DNA from: Sedimentitalea sp039941015
Lineage (GTDB): Bacteria; Pseudomonadota; Alphaproteobacteria; Rhodobacterales; Rhodobacteraceae
Strand: one strand, 5' to 3'
Length of the DNA: 64,000 nucleotides
NCBI RefSeq assembly: GCF_039941015.1
Contig: NZ_JBDVFI010000003.1
The notes beneath the pieces are model-generated. The model saw only the letters and a program-made list of their open reading frames with translations, was not told the origin of the DNA and did not search any database. Positions 52,165 through 60,539 of the stretch are shown one piece after another. A program made the position numbers and the translations under genes. Numbering within the stretch: position 1 is the stretch's first letter; each line of letters opens with the position of its first letter.

Positions 52165-53158
52165 CTGGGTATCCTTGTGGTTTTGGGTCGGAATTGGCGT
52201 CATGAGCCATTGCGAGGAATCGGGTCTGGTGCCGTATGGGGGAAATGCCGAATTCACGTGAGAATAGCTTGGCAAAATTCGAGGAACAGCCAAATCCGCA
52301 GGCGAGCCCTATTTCGACGACCGGCATAGCGGTCTGTTCAATCAGCAACCGGGCACGGCGCAGGCGCAGCGAACGATAGAACGCTGCCGGGGATTGGCCC
52401 AGATACACCTTGAACCTGCGCTCAAACTGGCGCACCGACACGCCGGCAAGCGCAGCCAGTTCGGTAATCGAGAGCGGCTCTTCGAGATGCGCCTCCATCG
52501 CCGCGATCGCTTTTTCCAGCTTGGCCACCCGCAGGGCGTTGACGTCGTTTTCGCTGCGTGGCTGTTCGGCGGCGGCGTCACGTATCCGGTCCATCAACAG
52601 GATATTGCCCACCGATTGCGCCAACAGGGCCGAACAGGGCGCGACAATCAGGCTGAGGGTGACATCGGCCGCCGACATCATGCCAGCCGCTGTTGTGACC
52701 CGTCCGGTGCGGGCGAACAGCGGCAGCTTGTTATGTGGCTCGCAGATCGAGGTTGCCCGGGCCTGCTGATCTTCCCAATGGGTCGTGATCTGTTCTGCAT
52801 CGGGGTTGAGCCGTTGCCATTCAAAGGCCGCATCGGACATCAGGATGATATTCTGACCCATGCGTTCGCACCAGCGCAGCCGGGTGCGAAGCACATCAAA
52901 ACGCGCTCCGATCCCCTTGCCGCCCAGCACGATAAGGTGGTCTGACAAGGCGGCCTCGTTCAGCGGCAGGGGCGTCGTGCGCACCAGCATGCCGCCGAGA
53001 CCTTCGACAAGATCGCTCTTGGTTGTGGTGCAGATACGCACGTCGAATTGCAAGTCCTGACCCAGCCGGTTTGCAATGCGCAATGCATCCTGCACCAACG
53101 CCAGTTCGGTTGGCACAAAACCCGGTTCAGCCAGAATGGTAACAGAAACCCGTGCCAT
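52073..53158 (-). CDS. GlxA-type transcriptional regulator (DJ-1/PfpI-like domain + AraC HTH)
   Basis: A 361-residue regulator. About residues 1-185 form a DJ-1/PfpI-like ligand domain without a clear catalytic Cys. About 215-315 form an AraC-type double helix-turn-helix (ELAALAGVSVRQFERRFKVYLGQ region and VVEIGLACGFGCSSNFAKLF). Relatives such as GbdR and CdhR control glycine betaine and carnitine catabolism in pseudomonads. After the HTH, some 45 extra residues of low-complexity character are read from sequence that also encodes the start of cuyA. It sits inside the catabolic run, 7 bases after the DMGDH-like gene, and probably activates it. Confidence 0.87.
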   Translation of the reverse strand: MARVSVTILAEPGFVPTELALVQDALRIANRLGQDLQFDVRICTTTKSDLVEGLGGMLVRTTPLPLNEAALSDHLIVLGGKGIGARFDVLRTRLRWCERMGQNIILMSDAAFEWQRLNPDAEQITTHWEDQQARATSICEPHNKLPLFARTGRVTTAAGMMSAADVTLSLIVAPCSALLAQSVGNILLMDRIRDAAAEQPRSENDVNALRVAKLEKAIAAMEAHLEEPLSITELAALAGVSVRQFERRFKVYLGQSPAAFYRSLRLRRARLLIEQTAMPVVEIGLACGFGCSSNFAKLFSREFGISPIRHQTRFLAMAHDANSDPKPQGYPDAHFPLSPCSPRPSAHAAGADGALVQRAGR

Positions 53159-53165
53159 CCAACGC

Positions 53166-55601
53166 TTACCCGCGCATCAGTGCATAAGACGGATCATAGG
53201 GCGATGGCGCGATGACCTCGGCCGCAACCATCTGACCACACAGATCGAGTTGCATCGTGCTGCCTTCACCGGCCAGATCGGGCGTGACAAAGGCGTAGGC
53301 CAGGTTCATCCCCGTCCGATGCCCCCAGTCGCCCGAGGTGATCGTGCCGACGACCTTGTCGCTCTGCATCAGGGACCCGCCGCCATAGGCCGGTGCATCG
53401 GTTGTGTCGATCTTCAGCGTGACCAGCTTTTGGCGCGGGCCTTCGGCGTGGCGTTTCACCAGCGCGTCCTTGCCGACAAAATCACCCTTGTCGAGTTTTA
53501 CGAAGCGGTCCAACCCGGTCTCAAACGGGTCAAATTCGGTGATCAGATCTGCCTTCCAATGCAGGAAGCCCTTTTCCATGCGCATGGAGTCAACGGCCCG
53601 CGCACCAAAGAGTTTCAGCCCATGCACCTCGCCCGCCTTGCGCAGGGCGAGATAGACCGCATAGAGCGATGCGTTCGGCACGTGGATTTCATAGGCCAGT
53701 TCGCCGGAAAAGCTGACGCCCAGCACGGTTGCGGGTGAAAACCCGATGAAACATTCGCGGACTGACAGCCATGGGAAAGCCTCTTTCGACCAATCGCCCC
53801 GGGCGCAGGCCGACAATACGTCGCGCGCCTTGGGTCCGGCCAGAACCAGAATAGTCTGATCATTGGTCAGCGATTTGATCTGCACGTCTTCGTCTGCGCC
53901 GATATGGGCGGTCAGCCAGTCCATGTCGTGATATTCGGCGGCGGCAGCTGACCCGTACCAGACGCGGTCCGGACCACGGTCACTGGCGGGCAGGTTGGCA
54001 ATCGTCGCTTCGCCTTTGTTCATGCCGTGGTCGTTCAAGAGATATCCCAGCCCGACACGCCCGGCACGTTTGGTGACATTGCCGCAGAACATGCGGTCAA
54101 GGAACGTATGGCGGTCGGTACCGGTGATCTCGAACCGGTTAAAGCCGTTGACTTCGCAAAGGCCGACATTTTCCTGCACATTCCTGACCTCAGCGGCGAC
54201 CACATCGAACGCCTCGTCAAACGTGAACCCAAGCGTTGGATGGAAATCAGGAGTGGGCTTGATGTAATCGACCCGTTCCCAGCCGTTCACCACGGTGAAC
54301 TCGGCCCCTTCGGCGGCCATGATCGGGGTCAGCGGCGTGGTCTTGGCCGGGCGACCCGCCGGGCGGTGCTCGTGCGGGAAGTGGAAGCGGAATTCGTTCT
54401 GGTAATCCTCGATCGCCTTCAGCGCGGTCAGTTCCACGTTGGTGTGGCCAGTGAACCGGCGGGGATCGATGCACCAGGTGTCATAACACGCCTCGCCATG
54501 CACGATCTGTTGCGCCAGCAGCCAGCCATGCCCGCCGCCTTCGCCCAGACCGGCACGCAGGCCGATGATGCAAAAGGCGTTCCGCTTGCCCGGGATGGGT
54601 CCGACCAGTGGTGCGCCGTCGATGGTATAGGTGATCGGGCCGTTCACGATGGAGCGGATACCGGTTTCTTCGAGCGCTGGCATACGTTCAAACGCACCGG
54701 CCAGCACGTCCATGACACGGTCGAGATCGTCGGGACACAGGGCATTCACGAAATTCGGATCGATCCCGTCCATGCCCCAGGTCTTGCAGTCCTGTTCATA
54801 GAAACCGACCAGCAAACCGCCCTTTTCCTGACGGCTGTAATAGTCGCTGATCGGGCAGCGTAGGAGCGGCATGCGGTGGCCGGCCTCGGCGATGGCGGGG
54901 ATATCTTCGGTCAGGAAATATTGGTGCTCCATCGAGGCGACCGGGTGATGCACACCCATCATTGCGCCCACTTCGTTCACACGATAGCCGCAGGCGTTGA
55001 CCACGACATCACAGTCGATATCGCCCTTTTCCGTGTGAACGGTCCAGGTATCGTCCTTGTGCTGGGTCAGCGAAGTGACTGGTGTATTGCGGTAAACTTC
55101 GGCTCCAGCCTTGCGCGCATGATAGGCGAGCGCCTGACACAGTTGCGCCGGGTCGATATCGCCATCCAGCGGATCCCAAAGCCCGCCCAGCAGGTTGGTG
55201 GTAGAAATCAGCGGATGCCTGCGGGCGCATTCTTCGGCGTCGATGATTTCAAATTCGACACCCATGCCGCGCGCCATCGAGGCAAAGTGCCGATAACCCT
55301 GCATCTGTTCTTCGGTGTTCGCGAGCCGGATGCCACCGTCCGCATGGTGATAGTTGATCGGATATTCCGGGTCTTCGGACAGTTTCTTGTAGAGATTGAT
55401 TGAATGGGTTTTCAGCCCGACCATCGTTTGGTTGCCGCCAAAGTTTGTCACCTGTGCTGCAGAATGCCATGTGGTGCCGCTGGTCAGTTCATTGCGCTCG
55501 ACAAGGACCACGTCGGTCCAGCCCTCCTGCGTGAGGTGATAGAGAGTCGAGCAACCGGCGATGCCGCCGCCGATGACAACTACTTTGGTCCGCGATTTCA
55601 T
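53166..55601 (-). CDS. Dimethylglycine/sarcosine dehydrogenase-like flavoprotein with GcvT domain
   Basis: An 811-residue enzyme resembling dimethylglycine and sarcosine dehydrogenases. The N-terminal FAD domain has VVVIGGGIAGCSTLYHL. ELTSGTTWHSAAQV contains the His that holds FAD covalently in the family. The second half (~430-811) is GcvT/folate-binding (LCEVNGFNRFEITG; GLGYLLNDHGMNKGE; GARAVDSMRMEKGFLHWKAD). It should oxidatively remove an N-methyl group, passing the one-carbon unit to tetrahydrofolate. The start at 55601 has GGAGG 8 bases upstream. It is the first gene of the six-gene minus-strand run and is divergent from the MttB-family gene. Confidence 0.9.
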   Translation of the reverse strand: MKSRTKVVVIGGGIAGCSTLYHLTQEGWTDVVLVERNELTSGTTWHSAAQVTNFGGNQTMVGLKTHSINLYKKLSEDPEYPINYHHADGGIRLANTEEQMQGYRHFASMARGMGVEFEIIDAEECARRHPLISTTNLLGGLWDPLDGDIDPAQLCQALAYHARKAGAEVYRNTPVTSLTQHKDDTWTVHTEKGDIDCDVVVNACGYRVNEVGAMMGVHHPVASMEHQYFLTEDIPAIAEAGHRMPLLRCPISDYYSRQEKGGLLVGFYEQDCKTWGMDGIDPNFVNALCPDDLDRVMDVLAGAFERMPALEETGIRSIVNGPITYTIDGAPLVGPIPGKRNAFCIIGLRAGLGEGGGHGWLLAQQIVHGEACYDTWCIDPRRFTGHTNVELTALKAIEDYQNEFRFHFPHEHRPAGRPAKTTPLTPIMAAEGAEFTVVNGWERVDYIKPTPDFHPTLGFTFDEAFDVVAAEVRNVQENVGLCEVNGFNRFEITGTDRHTFLDRMFCGNVTKRAGRVGLGYLLNDHGMNKGEATIANLPASDRGPDRVWYGSAAAAEYHDMDWLTAHIGADEDVQIKSLTNDQTILVLAGPKARDVLSACARGDWSKEAFPWLSVRECFIGFSPATVLGVSFSGELAYEIHVPNASLYAVYLALRKAGEVHGLKLFGARAVDSMRMEKGFLHWKADLITEFDPFETGLDRFVKLDKGDFVGKDALVKRHAEGPRQKLVTLKIDTTDAPAYGGGSLMQSDKVVGTITSGDWGHRTGMNLAYAFVTPDLAGEGSTMQLDLCGQMVAAEVIAPSPYDPSYALMRG

Positions 55602-55672
55602 GGGCAACGCCTCCGATGCAAGTTGCGGCCAAGAGGGGCAGAGATGACCCGAAATCGCAAACGCTTCGCATG

Positions 55673-55708
55673 ATATTCGAAAATATCGAAATCTATATTC
55701 GATAATAT
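55673..55708. promoter_or_regulatory. Twin operator sites between DMGDH-like and MttB-family genes
   Basis: Two 14-base sites, ATATTCGAAAATAT (55673-55686) and ATATTCGATAATAT (55695-55708), differ at one base. Each is a palindrome with 5-base arms ATATT/AATAT, and their starts are exactly 22 bases (two helical turns) apart. They lie in the divergent promoter region, upstream of both start codons. Binding by the GlxA-type or LysR regulator nearby is possible but not shown. Confidence 0.65.
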
Positions 55709-55782
55709 ATGCGCAAGCGAGAACCTATTGCGAGGCGGTCGCGTAAACGACTTGAATTGCTAGAGAAAATGCGAGGTGAAAC

Positions 55783-57300
55783 ATGACACTGCCCCGTGCT
55801 AGAAGAACCGGAAGACGAGAGCGGATGGCGTTGCGTTCGGCCAAACCCACGCTTGATCCTTGTCCGCCCGGTCAGATCGGCGGCAGCTATAAACCGCTGT
55901 CCGAGACCGAGCTGCGGCGCATCTATGACACCGCGCTTGATCTGCTTGAAAAGCTGGGCATGGGAGAAGTGCCGCCGCGCCTGCACGCCGATCTTCTTGC
56001 GGTCGGGGCCATCGATAATGGTTCCGAACGTGTCCCGTTTCCGCCCGCCCTTGTCGAAAGCGCCGTAGATCAGGCGGCCAAGACATTTGTCTTGCACGGG
56101 CGCGATCCGGACCGGTCAATCGAAGTTGGCGGCAACCGGGTCCATTTCGGCACCGGCGGTGCTGCTGTTCAGACGCTGGACATGGCAAGCGGTCTGTACC
56201 GGCCATCGACCCTTGTGGATCTGCACGATTTTACCCGCCTTCAGGACACGCTGGCCAATGTCAGCTGGTTCACCCGTTGCTGTGTGGCGACCGATGTTCC
56301 CGATAATTTCGATCTGGATGTAAATACGGCCTACGCGTTGCTGAAGAACACCACCAAACCGACCGCGACGTCGTTCACGTTGGCCGAACATGTGGGCCCT
56401 ATTGTCAAAATGCTGGATATCGCAGCGGGTGGGGAGGGCGAGTTTTCAAAGCGCCCGTTCCTGAAGACCCATATCAGCCCGGTCATCTCGCCGATGCGCT
56501 ATGGCGAGGATGCGGTCGACGTGGTTTACGAATGCATCAAGCACAACATCCCGATGTCCTGCATCACCGCCGCGCAGGCGGGGGCCACCGCACCGGCGAC
56601 GCTTGCCGGGTTCCTTGCGCAATCGCTGGCGGAAACGCTGGCCAGCCTTGTCATGGTGCACGCGATCCAGCCGGGATTTCCGATGGTGTTCTCAAACTGG
56701 CCGCTTGTGGTCGACCTGCGATCCGGTGCCTTTTCCGGCGGCAGCGGGGAAACCGCGGTGCTGAACGCGGCTTCGGCGCAATTGTCAAACTGGCTGGGTC
56801 TGCCGTCGGGCGTGGCCTGCTCGATGACGGATGCCAAGGCGATAGATGCGCAATATGGGATGGAAAAGGGCATTACCTCGATGGCGGCCGCGCTCGCAGG
56901 GGGCAATCTGATTTATGAAAGCTCGGGCATGACCGCCTCGCTGCTTGGTGCGAGTTTTGAGGCGTTCGTTCTGGATGATGAAATGCACTCCAACACCTAC
57001 CGCGCGTTGCGGGGTATTGAGGTGACAGACGAAAACCTTGCCTATGACGCAATCTGTGACACGGTGCTCGGCCCGGGGCATTTCCTCGGGGCGCAGGAAA
57101 CCTATGCGGCGATGGAGCGCGACTATTTTTATCCGTCGCTCGCGGATCGGGACGAACCCCGCACGTGGGCCGAAAAAGGCGCGCAAGATGCCTGGTCGCG
57201 GGCGCGGAGCAAGGCGGAGACCATTCTGCGGGATCATCAGCCCGAGTATCTCACGCCAGAACAGGACAGCGAGATCCGTGCCCGGTTCAATATTCTCTGA
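55783..57300 (+). CDS. MttB-family (trimethylamine methyltransferase-like) corrinoid methyltransferase, non-pyrrolysine
   Basis: A 505-residue protein of the trimethylamine:corrinoid methyltransferase superfamily. It opens with a short Arg-rich leader, then LSETELRRIYDTALDLLEKLG. It retains the TIM-barrel core segments HISPVISPMRYGEDAV, FSGGSGETAVLNAASAQL and MTDAKAIDAQYGMEKG. There is no in-frame amber codon, so it lacks the pyrrolysine of true MttB and belongs with the widespread homologues that act on glycine betaine or other quaternary amines (MtgB is the characterised case). No corrinoid protein gene is adjacent, so the methyl acceptor must be encoded elsewhere or differ. GAGGTGAAAC precedes the ATG. 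Neighbouring DMGDH-like and ProXWV genes support a quaternary-amine role. Confidence 0.88.
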   Translation: MTLPRARRTGRRERMALRSAKPTLDPCPPGQIGGSYKPLSETELRRIYDTALDLLEKLGMGEVPPRLHADLLAVGAIDNGSERVPFPPALVESAVDQAAKTFVLHGRDPDRSIEVGGNRVHFGTGGAAVQTLDMASGLYRPSTLVDLHDFTRLQDTLANVSWFTRCCVATDVPDNFDLDVNTAYALLKNTTKPTATSFTLAEHVGPIVKMLDIAAGGEGEFSKRPFLKTHISPVISPMRYGEDAVDVVYECIKHNIPMSCITAAQAGATAPATLAGFLAQSLAETLASLVMVHAIQPGFPMVFSNWPLVVDLRSGAFSGGSGETAVLNAASAQLSNWLGLPSGVACSMTDAKAIDAQYGMEKGITSMAAALAGGNLIYESSGMTASLLGASFEAFVLDDEMHSNTYRALRGIEVTDENLAYDAICDTVLGPGHFLGAQETYAAMERDYFYPSLADRDEPRTWAEKGAQDAWSRARSKAETILRDHQPEYLTPEQDSEIRARFNIL

Positions 57301-57315
57301 CCTTGACCATCGGTT

Positions 57316-58290
57316 TCAGTTGAGCAGTTTGAAACTGTCTTTCAGCCACGGATTGCTTAGATGGGTCGGGGTCAATGCATGGTTTCGGATCAGGTTGCGC
57401 ATTTTGTCATCGACCAGTTCGATCACCGATCTGGAGCAATCCGGTGTGGCCACAAGCGCCAGCGTCCTGGAAAAACTCTTGCCCGGAAACCGGTGCATCC
57501 GCAGCTTGGGCTGAAACCGTTTGGCACGAGAAAACAGCAGCGGCGTGGTGATGGTCCAACCAGCACCGGCGGCCACCATCGCCATAAGGGTCTGGTTGTT
57601 GCTGCATTCGAATTTGTGCGGTGTTGTCACCCCGATGCGACGCAGTTGCGACTCGATCTGGCGGGCGATCATCAGGTTGCCGGAAAAATGCAGAAAGGGC
57701 AGTTTCGTGCGGTTTTCCACAATATCCGACAGCGATTGTTCGTTGATCAGCGGCAACACCACGATAAAGGGGTCGCGCAGCAAAGGCCTGTCCTGCAATT
57801 CGCCCAGCCGTTCACCGGGCGCGGCGGTGATGCCCAGATCAAGCTGGCGGTTGCGCAGCATGTCAATGATCGCATGGCTGGATTCGGTCTGGTACATGAA
57901 ATCGCAGGCCGGCATGCAGGACGACAGGAACACCGCCAGTTCCGGGATGATATCGCTGTCGAAATCCTCGATCGTGCCGACCCTGAGATAGCTGGCTTCG
58001 GTCAGGCTGCCAGCTGAGGCCTCGGCCTTGGCCTTGCGGATGGCGAACAACGCCCCGTCGATGTTGCGCAAGAACGCAGCCCCCTTTGGTGTCAGCACCA
58101 TGGGGCGGCGCGCATGGTTGAACAGATCAACCCCAAGGTGGTCTTCGAGATTGCGCAGATGGTGCGATACGGTGCTGACGGTCAGCCCTGTTTCCCGCGC
58201 CGCCGCCTGCAGCGACCCCTTCTGGGCGCAGATCTGAAAAAGCTCAAGTGACTTGAGGCTGAGGTCTTTGGCTGAGGCTTGACGGGGCAT
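57316..58290 (-). CDS. LysR-family transcriptional regulator
   Basis: A 324-residue LysR protein. The HTH lies at about residues 25-50 (SLQAAARETGLTVSTVSHHL), and the ligand domain begins near 100 (YLRVGTIEDFDSDIIPEL). It ends 15 bases from the convergent MttB-family gene and is divergent from the ProX-ProW-ProV transporter operon, which it most likely controls. A perfect 15-base palindrome in the shared promoter region (58331-58345) is a suitable binding site. A betaine-like inducer is a guess from context. Confidence 0.9.
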   Translation of the reverse strand: MPRQASAKDLSLKSLELFQICAQKGSLQAAARETGLTVSTVSHHLRNLEDHLGVDLFNHARRPMVLTPKGAAFLRNIDGALFAIRKAKAEASAGSLTEASYLRVGTIEDFDSDIIPELAVFLSSCMPACDFMYQTESSHAIIDMLRNRQLDLGITAAPGERLGELQDRPLLRDPFIVVLPLINEQSLSDIVENRTKLPFLHFSGNLMIARQIESQLRRIGVTTPHKFECSNNQTLMAMVAAGAGWTITTPLLFSRAKRFQPKLRMHRFPGKSFSRTLALVATPDCSRSVIELVDDKMRNLIRNHALTPTHLSNPWLKDSFKLLN

Positions 58291-58330
58291 GGTACCTGCG
58301 GCGAACAGAGGGGGTATTGGCGCATCTTAA

Positions 58331-58345
58331 TCGCAAAATTTGCGA
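58331..58345. promoter_or_regulatory. Palindrome in the lysR-proX divergent region
   Basis: TCGCAAAATTTGCGA, with perfect 7-base arms around one central base, 40 bases upstream of the lysR start on the other strand. A related CGCAAAAAATCGC stretch follows downstream. LysR regulators usually bind dyads of about this size (T-N11-A type). Assignment is by position. Confidence 0.5.
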
Positions 58346-58469
58346 ACATAAAACGCAAAAAATCGCACAAAGTCGGAAACATTCCGTCCATCTGAAAAAC
58401 CGTGGAAGCCTTGCCCACCATGAGCGGCCCCGCAGCGTGCCGTGCTGCGCACATATCATTGGAGTGAAC

Positions 58470-59432
58470 ATGAAGCGATTGGTTCTGGCATCAGTATGTA
58501 CCCTGGGGTTCGCCGCCCCGGTTCTGGCACAAGATTGTGGCGAGGTCACGATCACCCAGATGGATTGGGCTTCGGCGAATGTGGTGACGTCTGTGGCAAA
58601 GTTCCTGATGGAGCAGGGATATGGCTGCGCCGTAACCACTGTGCCATCCTCGACCCCCACCGCGCTGACCTCGGTCGCCGAGACCGGCACGCCGGACATT
58701 CTGACCGAACTGTGGGTCAATACTGCCCCCGCCTATGCCAAGCTGGTCGAAGAGGGCAAGCTGGTGGAATTGACCGATGTCTTGTCTGACGGTGGCATCG
58801 AAGGCTGGTGGGTGCCGCAATACGTTGTGGACGCAAACCCCGAGGCGGCAACGCTGGACGGTATTCTCGCCAATCCCGATCTGGTTGGACGCCGGTTTGA
58901 CAACTGTCCCGACGGATGGGGATGCCGGACGGTCAACGACAACATGAACCGCGTCATCGACATGGAGCGCGCTGGCATCGAGGTGTTCAACCACGGATCT
59001 GGTGAAACACTCGCCACCGCCATCGCCTCGGCCTATGCTGATCAAGAGCCGTGGTTCGGCTTCTACTGGGCGCCAACCGCGATCCTAGGCAAATATCCAA
59101 TGGTTCTGGTGGAAACCGCTGAATACGACGCAGACACCCACACCTGCAACAGCAGCAAGGAATGTGCCGAGCCGGGCATTTCGGCCTATCCACGGGCGGC
59201 GGTAAAGACTGCGGCAACCACCAGCTTTCAGGAAAAGAACCCGGAAATTGCGGAATTGATGTCAAACGTCACCTTCACCAACGAACAGATGGGTGGCGTT
59301 CTGGCCTGGATGGAAGACAACAATGCCTCCGCCGAAGAAGGGGCCGTGTATTTCCTGACCAGTAACCCGGATATCTGGGCTGACTGGCTAAACGATACGG
59401 CACGCGAAAAACTGTCAGCTCTGCTGAAATAG
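58470..59432 (+). CDS. proX: Glycine betaine/choline-type ABC transporter substrate-binding protein (ProX-like)
   Basis: A 320-residue periplasmic protein of the OpuAC/ProX family. A signal peptide (MKRLVLASVCTLGFAAPVLAQ) leads into a mature CGEVTITQMDWASANVV. Ligand-domain segments include ILTELWVNTAPAYAKLVEEG and AIASAYADQEPWFGFYWAPT, rich in the Trp/Tyr residues that cage quaternary ammonium groups. Four Cys in the middle (FDNCPDGWGCR; HTCNSSKECAE) may form disulfides. The start at 58470 has GGAG 5 bases upstream. It is the first gene of the proX-proW-proV operon. Confidence 0.9.
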   Translation: MKRLVLASVCTLGFAAPVLAQDCGEVTITQMDWASANVVTSVAKFLMEQGYGCAVTTVPSSTPTALTSVAETGTPDILTELWVNTAPAYAKLVEEGKLVELTDVLSDGGIEGWWVPQYVVDANPEAATLDGILANPDLVGRRFDNCPDGWGCRTVNDNMNRVIDMERAGIEVFNHGSGETLATAIASAYADQEPWFGFYWAPTAILGKYPMVLVETAEYDADTHTCNSSKECAEPGISAYPRAAVKTAATTSFQEKNPEIAELMSNVTFTNEQMGGVLAWMEDNNASAEEGAVYFLTSNPDIWADWLNDTAREKLSALLK

Positions 59433-59498
59433 CATGAACCTTAGGGCGTACCCGGCGGGCAGAACCGGCCGGGTACACAGGTAAATCGCGCAGGAGAG

Positions 59499-60533
59499 AT
59501 GCAGGTGTCGAGCTACGAACAGATTTTCGACGGGTTGGGATTGCGAGACTGGTGTGATGCCGATGCGTCGGAGTCCCCGATGAGCATGGCCCAACTCCTC
59601 GCCAAGAGCAGTGGCGGTGATGGTACGGGCGACGTCCTGCCGTTTCCATCGCTTGATGCCCTGCACGAGGCCTGCGATGCGATCCCGCAGACACGCGATG
59701 TGACCGTCAGCGTTGAACAGGGGTTCCTTGCAATCAAGGACAGCCTGAAATTCGTGCTCGATCCGCTGACACAGCCCCTGTCCTGGATGCTCGAAGGGGC
59801 GCTCTATGCCTTTACCACGACCCCGTGGTGGATTCTGATCCCTTTGCTCGTCTGGGCTGCGTGGGCAGCGACGCGCAAGGTTGGCATCACTGTTTTTGTG
59901 GCCTCGGTCTTCCTGTTCTTTGGCTTGATCGATCATCTGGACGTGGCGCTGGAGACCCTGTCGATCATTTTTGTTTGCACCGGTCTCAGCGTTCTTCTGG
60001 GTGTGCCTGTGGGGATCCTGATGTCGCGGTCGGATCGCTTGCAAAAGGTGATGCTGCCCATCCTCGACATGCTCCAGACATTGCCGAGTTTTGTCTATCT
60101 GATCCCGCTGATTTTCCTGTTTTCGGTGACCGAACCAAAACTCTATGGCATCGCGATCATTCTTTACGCCATCGTACCGGTGATCCGGCTGACCGACCTT
60201 GGTATTCGCCTTGTGGATCAGGATGTGATCGAGGCCGCAGACGCCTTTGGCATGACCAACCGGCAGAAACTGTTCGGGGTGCAATTGCCTCTGGCGTTGC
60301 CCAATATCATGGCCGGTGTGAACCAGACGATCATGATGAGCCTTGCGATGGTGGTGATTGCCTCGCTGGTGTCTGCACCCGGACTTGGCGTGCTGGTCCT
60401 GCGCGGCATCCGCAATCTTGAACTGGGTGTTGGTTTGGTGGCCGGGTTTGGCATCGTCTTGCTGGCGGTGGTGCTTGATCGCTGTTCCAAGGCCGCACTG
60501 CAACGCATCGATCCCACCCATGAGACGGACTAG
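59499..60533 (+). CDS. proW: Glycine betaine/proline-type ABC transporter permease (ProW-like)
   Basis: A 344-residue permease. Roughly 100 hydrophilic N-terminal residues, as in ProW, precede about six membrane helices. Family motifs include GVPVGILMSRSDRLQKVMLP, LDMLQTLPSFVYLIPLIFLF and the EAA loop VIEAADAFGMTNRQKLFGVQL. The ATG at 59499 is only two bases after AGGAG; the GTG at 59505 has better spacing (8 bases) and may be the true start. The gap to proX is 66 bases and to proV 6 bases. Confidence 0.9.
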   Translation: MQVSSYEQIFDGLGLRDWCDADASESPMSMAQLLAKSSGGDGTGDVLPFPSLDALHEACDAIPQTRDVTVSVEQGFLAIKDSLKFVLDPLTQPLSWMLEGALYAFTTTPWWILIPLLVWAAWAATRKVGITVFVASVFLFFGLIDHLDVALETLSIIFVCTGLSVLLGVPVGILMSRSDRLQKVMLPILDMLQTLPSFVYLIPLIFLFSVTEPKLYGIAIILYAIVPVIRLTDLGIRLVDQDVIEAADAFGMTNRQKLFGVQLPLALPNIMAGVNQTIMMSLAMVVIASLVSAPGLGVLVLRGIRNLELGVGLVAGFGIVLLAVVLDRCSKAALQRIDPTHETD

Positions 60534-60539
60534 ACAGCG

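Noticed and set aside
55783..57300. Pyrrolysine-containing MttB
   Set aside because: The reading frame has no in-frame amber codon and ends in TGA; it is a non-Pyl homologue.
58189..58440. Glycine or B12 riboswitch upstream of the betaine transporter or dehalogenase
   Set aside because: No conserved riboswitch core was seen in any leader region in the window; only short palindromes suited to protein binding.
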